A stretch of DNA of 64,000 nucleotides from Cronobacter condimenti 1330. Its GTDB lineage: Bacteria > Pseudomonadota > Gammaproteobacteria > Enterobacterales > Enterobacteriaceae. The first letter of the stretch is position 1. Each line of letters opens with the position of its first letter. The DNA lies in the NCBI RefSeq assembly GCF_001277255.1, contig NZ_CP012264.1, forward strand, positions 1,550,001-1,614,000, written 5' to 3'. The notes beneath the pieces were generated by a model that was given only the letters and a program-made list of their open reading frames with translations, ran no database searches and was not told the origin of the DNA. The translations under genes were made by a program, and so were the position numbers. This document shows, piece after piece, positions 59,928 to 64,000 of the stretch.

Positions 59928-60730
59928 ACGGTCTCCTTGTGGGGCTGCGGGGTGAGCGTCGCAAGCCCGGCTAACAGCAACGAATTAAACACCGCGGGCG
60001 CGGTGACGTTACAGGCGTGGCCGCCTGTGGCCATGATGTCGAGACGGCTTACGGGCAGCGCGTCATGCAGTGCCTGTGAACATGTATATGGCACCAGCAG
60101 ATCATCGCGGGCGCAGATGAGCTGCACAGGCGTAGTGATGCGCGCGGCGGCGTCGCGATAATCCGCGCTTTTCAGCGCCCACAGACGGCGCAGCAGGTTT
60201 TCGGTGCCCTGAAAATGGGCGTTGTGTAATGCTTCTTCGGCCTCAAGCCGTGGCTGGTTCTCCTGGGCCCATTGCGGCGGGTAGAGAAAAAGCGGTTGTG
60301 CCGCGACCCAGGCCGCCGGCCCGCTGTCCAGCAGCAGGTGCTCGCGGGTGTCAAAACAGCGACGTGTCCAGGCACTCGGCGTCAACCAGCCGTTGACGAT
60401 AACCAGCGCGCTCACCGCCTCGGGGAACGCCAGCGCCAGTTCAAGACCGACCAGCCCGCCAAGCGCATGGCCGACCACTGCATAGCGACGAACGCCATGG
60501 ACAAGCAGCGCCTGGTGCAGCTCCTGCGCCATATCGGTAAGCGAATACCCTTCAGGGAGCGTATCCGCGTTCTCACCGGTGCCGCGCTGGTCGTACACCA
60601 CCGTCTGATAAGCGCGGGCCAGCGCGCTGTGTTGCGACAGCCAGTAGCCGCCAAGCCCGCCCAGGCCCGAAATCATTACCACTACCGGCGCGCCGGGGAA
60701 GGGCGCCTCGCCAACGCGCAGTTTCATCAT
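59924..60730 (-). CDS. rutD: Aminoacrylate hydrolase RutD
   Basis: Alpha/beta hydrolase that helps convert aminoacrylate to malonic semialdehyde and ammonia. 268 residues from the ATG at 60730, one codon upstream of a second ATG that gives the E. coli-like MKL start; the longer open frame lies in rutC. Nucleophile elbow-like VVGHALGGLVGLELAL (Gly-His-Ala rather than Gly-x-Ser) and oxyanion ISGLGGLGGYW are present, as is the catalytic-type His in GGHACNVT. The lack of the nucleophilic Ser in the elbow is characteristic of RutD. Confidence 0.95.
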   Translation of the reverse strand: MMKLRVGEAPFPGAPVVVMISGLGGLGGYWLSQHSALARAYQTVVYDQRGTGENADTLPEGYSLTDMAQELHQALLVHGVRRYAVVGHALGGLVGLELALAFPEAVSALVIVNGWLTPSAWTRRCFDTREHLLLDSGPAAWVAAQPLFLYPPQWAQENQPRLEAEEALHNAHFQGTENLLRRLWALKSADYRDAAARITTPVQLICARDDLLVPYTCSQALHDALPVSRLDIMATGGHACNVTAPAVFNSLLLAGLATLTPQPHKETV

Positions 60731-61125
60731 GCGCCTCCCGCAGGGCCGATATGGGCCACGGTTGCGATTTCCACCAGCGCCTCGGGTTTTACCAGCCCGC
60801 ACTGAATACAGAAACGTGCTGGTTTATCACCCGGGAAAAACTCGGCGTAGATTTCATTAATCGCGGCGTAGTTTTTCCAGTCGGTAATAAAAATCGAGTT
60901 GAACGTCACGTCCTCCATCGTCCCGCCCGCCGTTTCGATAACGTGCCGTATGGTCTCCAGCACATGGCGGGTTTGTGCTTTTGGGTCGCCGGGGTACACC
61001 ACATTGTTAGCGTTATCAAAAGGCAGCGTGCCGGAGACATAGACCACGCCGTCCGCCAGCGTGCCGGGCACGAACGGGGCGATAGGCGTACTGGTGCCGG
61101 GTGGGATAATGACCTGTTTTGGCAT
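60727..61125 (-). CDS. rutC: Aminoacrylate peracid reductase/deaminase RutC (Rid family)
   Basis: YjgF/RidA-family protein acting on 3-aminoacrylate in the Rut pathway; later work treats it as an aminoacrylate deaminase. 132 residues. Rid features: VSGTLPFDN, QTRHVLETIRHVIETAGGTM and FCIQCGLVKPEALVEI with the conserved Arg preceding. It starts 9 bases after rutB, and its stop overlaps the rutD start. Confidence 0.96.
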   Translation of the reverse strand: MPKQVIIPPGTSTPIAPFVPGTLADGVVYVSGTLPFDNANNVVYPGDPKAQTRHVLETIRHVIETAGGTMEDVTFNSIFITDWKNYAAINEIYAEFFPGDKPARFCIQCGLVKPEALVEIATVAHIGPAGGA

Positions 61126-61134
61126 AAAGCCTCC

Positions 61135-61833
61135 TTACGCGATGCGGGCCAGGGCAGCGGGTGAGAGCGCGTCGCAGAAGCGTTGTACGTTGCTCACCCA
61201 GCCGAAAAAGGTTTCGATATTAAAGAGTGCCGCTTGCTGGGCGAACGGCGGCCCGGCCTGATGGGTGGCGTCTTCCAGCACGATGCCGAAATACTCAAGG
61301 AAAAAACCGTCGCGCAGCGTCGACTCCACGCAGACATTGGTGGCGATGCCGGTAAAGACCAGATGGCGGATATTGCGTGCGCGCAGCATGCTGTCGAGCG
61401 GCGTGTTGAAAAAGCCGCTGTAGCGCGGTTTCGGCAGCACAATGTCGCCAGGCTGCGGCGTGAGCTCATCCACCAGTTGGTAATCCCAGCCGCCTTTCGC
61501 CAGCAGCTTGCCGTGCAGCTCCGGGCGGCGGCGCATGGTTTTCAGCGCGTTAGATTTATGCCAGTTCGGCGAGCCGGGCCCGCCTGCCTCCAGATAATCG
61601 CTGTCCCAGCCATTCTGAAACCAGACGATGGTCATACCCGCTTCGCGCGCGGCCGCAACGGCGATTTTGATGTTTTCAATGACAGGCCTGGTGGCCGAAA
61701 CGTCAAATCCCGCCAGATCCAGATAGCCGCCCTGGCTTGCATAGGCGTTTTGCATATCCACGACGATAAGCGCGCTCTGCTCAGGCGGGAAGGTGAGCGT
61801 CTCGGGGCGCGCCGTCAGAGTTACCGTTTTCAT
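61135..61833 (-). CDS. rutB: Ureidoacrylate/peroxyureidoacrylate amidohydrolase RutB
   Basis: Isochorismatase-like cysteine hydrolase splitting (peroxy)ureidoacrylate to carbamate, which yields CO2 and ammonia, and aminoacrylate. 232 residues (E. coli 230). Catalytic triad residues: Asp in IVVDMQNAYA, Lys in VLPKPRYSGFF and nucleophilic Cys in TGIATNVCVESTLRDG. The start ATG overlaps the last base of the rutA stop (TGATG), implying coupling. Confidence 0.97.
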   Translation of the reverse strand: MKTVTLTARPETLTFPPEQSALIVVDMQNAYASQGGYLDLAGFDVSATRPVIENIKIAVAAAREAGMTIVWFQNGWDSDYLEAGGPGSPNWHKSNALKTMRRRPELHGKLLAKGGWDYQLVDELTPQPGDIVLPKPRYSGFFNTPLDSMLRARNIRHLVFTGIATNVCVESTLRDGFFLEYFGIVLEDATHQAGPPFAQQAALFNIETFFGWVSNVQRFCDALSPAALARIA

Positions 61834-62921
61834 CAGGCCACCTCTTGCGTCACGCGCAGATGATCGCGACAGCGCATCAGCGGCTGGATATGCTCGCCAA
61901 AGGCGTCGATGCCGGTCAGGAAATCGTCAAACGTCAGCAGCACGCCTTCGGTGCCGGGCACAGCAGCGACTTCATCGAGCATGCGGGCGACGGTCGCATA
62001 AGAGCCGACCAGCGTGCCCATATTGATATTGACCGCCGAGGTCGGGTCCGCCATCTGCCGCACGTTGGTGTCCGTGCCGGAGCGGGTGTCCTTCTGGCTT
62101 TGCTCGGTAAGCCATGACAACGCCTCTTCATCGGCCCCGGCTTTGTAATGCTCCCATTTAGCGCGCGCCGCCTCGTCGGTTTCATCCGCGATCACCATAA
62201 ACAACACGTAAGAGCCAACATCGCGCCCGGCTTCCTCGGCGGCAGCCTTCATGCGCGCGGCGGTAGGGGCGAAAGCGGCAGGCGTGTTCACCCCTTTGCC
62301 AAAGCAGAAGTTGTAATCTGCATATTTCGCGGAAAACGCCATGCCCGCATCGCTTTGACCCGCGCAAATCACCTTCATCGGCTGTTGGGGTTGCGGGCTG
62401 ACGCGACAGTCATTCATTGTGAAGTAGTCGCCTTTGAAATCACTCTGGCCGGTGTCCCACAGGTCACGCAGTACCTGAACATACTCGGTGAGGTAGTCAT
62501 AGCGGCGCGCAAAATAGTCATCCCCTGGCCACAGCCCCATCTGCTCATATTCCGGTTTCTGCCAGCCGGTCACGAGATTGACGCCAAAGCGCCCGCCGGA
62601 GATAGAGTCGATAGTTGACGCCATGCGCGCCACGATGGCGGGCGGCAGGGTGAGCGTGGCGGCGGTCGCGTAAATCTGGATGCGTGACGTCACGGCCGCG
62701 AGGCCCGCCATTAACGTGAAGGATTCCAGGTTGTGATCCCAGAATTCAGTCTTACCGCCGAAGCCGCGCAGTTTGATCATGGAGAGCGCAAAATCGAACT
62801 GCTGCTGCTCCGCCTTCTGCACGATGGCCTTATTCAGCTCAAAGGTCGGCATGTACTGCGGGGCATGGGTGGAAATCAGCCAGCCGTTATTTCCGATGGG
62901 AACGAAGACACCAATTTTCAT
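61833..62921 (-). CDS. rutA: Pyrimidine monooxygenase RutA
   Basis: Luciferase-like flavin monooxygenase that opens the uracil ring between N3 and C4 with FMNH2 and O2; first enzyme of the Rut pathway. 362 residues from the ATG at 62921 (MKIGVFVPIGNNGWLISTHA), one shorter than E. coli. Conserved blocks GFGGKTEFWDHNLESF, FGVNLVTGWQKPEYEQMG, VICAGQSDAGMAFSAKYAD and GTLVGSYATVARMLDEVA. The 16-codon N-terminal extension of the open frame is leader sequence. Expressed from the sigma-54 promoter upstream. Confidence 0.98.
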   Translation of the reverse strand: MKIGVFVPIGNNGWLISTHAPQYMPTFELNKAIVQKAEQQQFDFALSMIKLRGFGGKTEFWDHNLESFTLMAGLAAVTSRIQIYATAATLTLPPAIVARMASTIDSISGGRFGVNLVTGWQKPEYEQMGLWPGDDYFARRYDYLTEYVQVLRDLWDTGQSDFKGDYFTMNDCRVSPQPQQPMKVICAGQSDAGMAFSAKYADYNFCFGKGVNTPAAFAPTAARMKAAAEEAGRDVGSYVLFMVIADETDEAARAKWEHYKAGADEEALSWLTEQSQKDTRSGTDTNVRQMADPTSAVNINMGTLVGSYATVARMLDEVAAVPGTEGVLLTFDDFLTGIDAFGEHIQPLMRCRDHLRVTQEVA

Positions 62922-63003
62922 CACGAACCTCTCTTTTGCGGGTAAAGGAACCGTCGCGTGGCGTTGCATCCTGCACGTCCCGTGCCGCGCTCAGAGAGTG
63001 AAT

Positions 63004-63019
63004 TGCAAAGCGAATGCCA
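63004..63019 (-). promoter_or_regulatory. Sigma-54 promoter of the rut operon
   Basis: On the minus strand TGGCATTCGCTTTGCA gives the -24 GG and -12 GC elements with canonical spacing (consensus TGGCAC-N5-TTGCA). It lies about 83 bases upstream of the rutA start, so a start site near 62993 leaves a leader of about 70 bases. E. coli rutA is known to be NtrC/sigma-54 dependent. Confidence 0.82.
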
Positions 63020-63082
63020 GTTTTGAAAATGTCTTTGTTATCATTGTGTTGTCTTTATGTATAAATTTTGGTCGTTAAAAAC

Positions 63083-63098
63083 CAGACTAAACGGTCAA
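63083..63098 (-). promoter_or_regulatory. Candidate RutR operator
   Basis: cagactaaacggtcaa matches the RutR consensus TTGACCANNTGGTCAA at 10 of 14 defined positions, and lies between the sigma-54 promoter and the rutR gene. An additional ggtc half-site occurs at about 63070. It is the only such palindrome found in the gap. Confidence 0.55.
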
Positions 63099-63125
63099 AA
63101 ACGTTGCACAGAAAACAGGCAGCGT

Positions 63126-63142
63126 TGCGCAATCAAAGTGCA
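63126..63142. promoter_or_regulatory. Candidate NtrC (NRI) binding site
   Basis: tgcgcaatcaaagtgca is a 17-base near-palindrome matching TGCACY-N5-RGTGCA at most positions, located about 110 bases upstream of the sigma-54 promoter, a usual enhancer distance. Confidence 0.6.
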
Positions 63143-63213
63143 GAGAGTAGGGGCTAATGTCGAGCCGCCGCCGCGCTTTTGCTATGCTTGAGCAAAACAC
63201 AAGGAGAGAGCGC

Positions 63214-63852
63214 ATGGCACAAGGCGCGCAGAAAGAGACGGGCAAGCGCTCGAAAGCGGTGGCGGCGAAAAAACAGGCGATCCTGGACGCCGGCCTGACA
63301 CTGTTTTCGCAGTTTGGCATTCACGGCACCAGCCTTGAACAGGTTGCCGAGCGCTGCGGTGTGTCCAAAACGAATCTGCTCTACTATTTCCCCTCCAAAG
63401 AGGCGCTGTATGTGGCGGTGCTAAAGCACATACTGGATATCTGGCTGGCGCCGTTGCGGGCGTTTCGCGCCGATTTACAGCCGCTCGCGGCGATAAGTGA
63501 ATACATCCGGCTCAAGCTTGAGGTGTCGCGCGATTACCCGGAGGCTTCACGGCTGTTCTGTCTGGAGATGCTTCAGGGCGCGCCGCTTTTAATGGCGGAA
63601 CTTCAGGGTGACCTGAAAGCGCTGGTGGAGACGAAATCCGCCATCATCACCGGCTGGGTTGCGAGTGGCAAGCTGGCGCCGGTTGACCCACACCATCTCA
63701 TTTTTATGATCTGGGCTACCACGCAGCACTACGCTGACTTCGCCACCCAGGTGGAAGCCGTCACCGGCGCCACGCTCGCCGACGAGGCGTTTTTTAACCG
63801 CACCGTCGGGAATGTCCAGCGGATGATCATTGAAGGTATTCGGGTGCGGTAG
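63214..63852 (+). CDS. rutR: TetR-family pyrimidine-responsive regulator RutR
   Basis: TetR-family repressor whose DNA binding is released by uracil and thymine; controls the rut operon and other pyrimidine-related genes. 212 residues from the ATG at 63214 after acaaggagag, the E. coli length; the longer open frame adds 19 unsupported residues. The helix-turn-helix is at about 30-55 (TSLEQVAERCGVSKTNLLYYF) and the ligand-binding domain follows. Divergent from rutA, so a common control region serves both. Confidence 0.97.
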   Translation: MAQGAQKETGKRSKAVAAKKQAILDAGLTLFSQFGIHGTSLEQVAERCGVSKTNLLYYFPSKEALYVAVLKHILDIWLAPLRAFRADLQPLAAISEYIRLKLEVSRDYPEASRLFCLEMLQGAPLLMAELQGDLKALVETKSAIITGWVASGKLAPVDPHHLIFMIWATTQHYADFATQVEAVTGATLADEAFFNRTVGNVQRMIIEGIRVR

Positions 63853-63875
63853 TGCCTGCTTTTGGTTTCAAAGAA

Positions 63876-63902
63876 AAAGGCGCCCGTGGGCGCCTTTCGT
63901 TT
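63876..63902. terminator. Bidirectional terminator between rutR and putA
   Basis: Stem aaaggcgccc/gggcgccttt with a two-base centre, preceded by A residues and followed by a T-rich run. It separates the convergent rutR and putA. Confidence 0.85.
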
Positions 63903-63920
63903 TACTGACTGTCAGCCAGG

Positions 63921-64000
63921 TCAGCCGATAGTCATCAGACTGGCGTTGCCGCCGGCGGCAGCGGTGTTAACGCTAAGCGAACGCTCAAGCCACAGGCGCT
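63921..64000 (-). CDS. putA: Proline dehydrogenase/P5C dehydrogenase PutA (C-terminal end)
   Basis: The last 25-26 codons of putA; the rest lies beyond the window. The minus strand reads RLWLERSLSVNTAAAGGNAS ending LMTIG and a TGA stop, the C-terminus of enterobacterial PutA. The bifunctional flavoenzyme oxidises proline to glutamate and represses put genes when soluble. E. coli also has rutR next to putA, which supports the call despite the short piece. Confidence 0.9.
   Translation of the reverse strand, partial: RLWLERSLSVNTAAAGGNASLMTIG

Noticed and set aside
60731..60802. Longer rutD open frame reading into rutC
   Set aside because: The extra N-terminal codons are out-of-frame rutC sequence; the start at 60730 or 60727 fits the family.
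1..64000. CRISPR arrays, insertion sequences, prophage genes or replication origins
   Set aside because: No regularly spaced repeats, transposases, integrases or DnaA-box clusters were noticed on reading either strand.

Overview
The window is a contiguous piece of enterobacterial chromosome. Gene content and order follow the Escherichia coli cmoM-to-putA segment almost gene for gene: cmoM-mukFEB-ldtD-ycbK-gloC-aspC-ompF-asnS-pncB-pepN-ssuEADCB-pyrD-zapC-ycbX-rlmL-uup-pqiABC-rmf-fabA-lonH-matP-ompA-sulA-sxy-yccS-yccF-helD-mgsA-yccU-hspQ-rlmI-acyP-tusE-yccA-serT-[accessory]-yccJ-wrbA-ymdF-rutGFEDCBA-rutR-putA. Protein divergence from E. coli and the high G+C fit a relative such as the Cronobacter/Franconibacter/Enterobacter group; genus is an inference and species cannot be fixed by eye. 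Identifications rest on recalled E. coli family sequences and visible motifs, not on searches.

Layout. 1-7.1 kb: tRNA-modification gene cmoM (5' truncated) and the MukBEF condensin operon. 7.2-10.5 kb: periplasmic L,D-transpeptidase LdtD, a Tat-exported M15-type peptidase and glyoxalase II GloC. 10.5-16.3 kb (minus): aspC, an OmpF-locus porin with its OmpR-type promoter, asnS and pncB. 16.6-19.2 kb: pepN. 19.3-23.5 kb (minus): alkanesulfonate operon ssuEADCB. 23.8-34.6 kb (plus, ycbX excepted): pyrD, zapC, rlmL, uup, pqiABC, rmf. 34.7-40.6 kb: fabA and lonH (minus), matP (plus), ompA and sulA (minus), sxy (plus). 40.6-49.5 kb: mixed-strand housekeeping genes.

49.7-55.9 kb is the accessory part. 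It holds an OppA-like binding protein without transporter genes, tRNA-Ser(UGA), an isolated three-gene type VI secretion fragment (tssA-tssE-vasL), and what looks like the 3' half of a LysR regulator. In E. coli K-12 the interval between serT and yccJ is instead filled by hya/app/agp and other genes, so this is a variable slot beside a tRNA gene.

56.0-64.0 kb: yccJ-wrbA, a small KGG-repeat protein, the complete uracil catabolic rutABCDEFG operon, the divergent regulator rutR, and the 3' end of putA. The rutA-rutR gap carries a good sigma-54 promoter, an NtrC-like palindrome and a RutR-like palindrome, matching nitrogen-limitation control of uracil use.

No CRISPR array, insertion sequence, prophage or replication origin was seen. 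The most notable observations are the orphan T6SS trio beside serT, an apparent one-base deletion at the ssuE start, the orphan OppA with a C/A-rich sRNA-target-like leader, and several well-preserved regulatory sites (PurR, FadR/FabR, LexA, sigma-54/NtrC).
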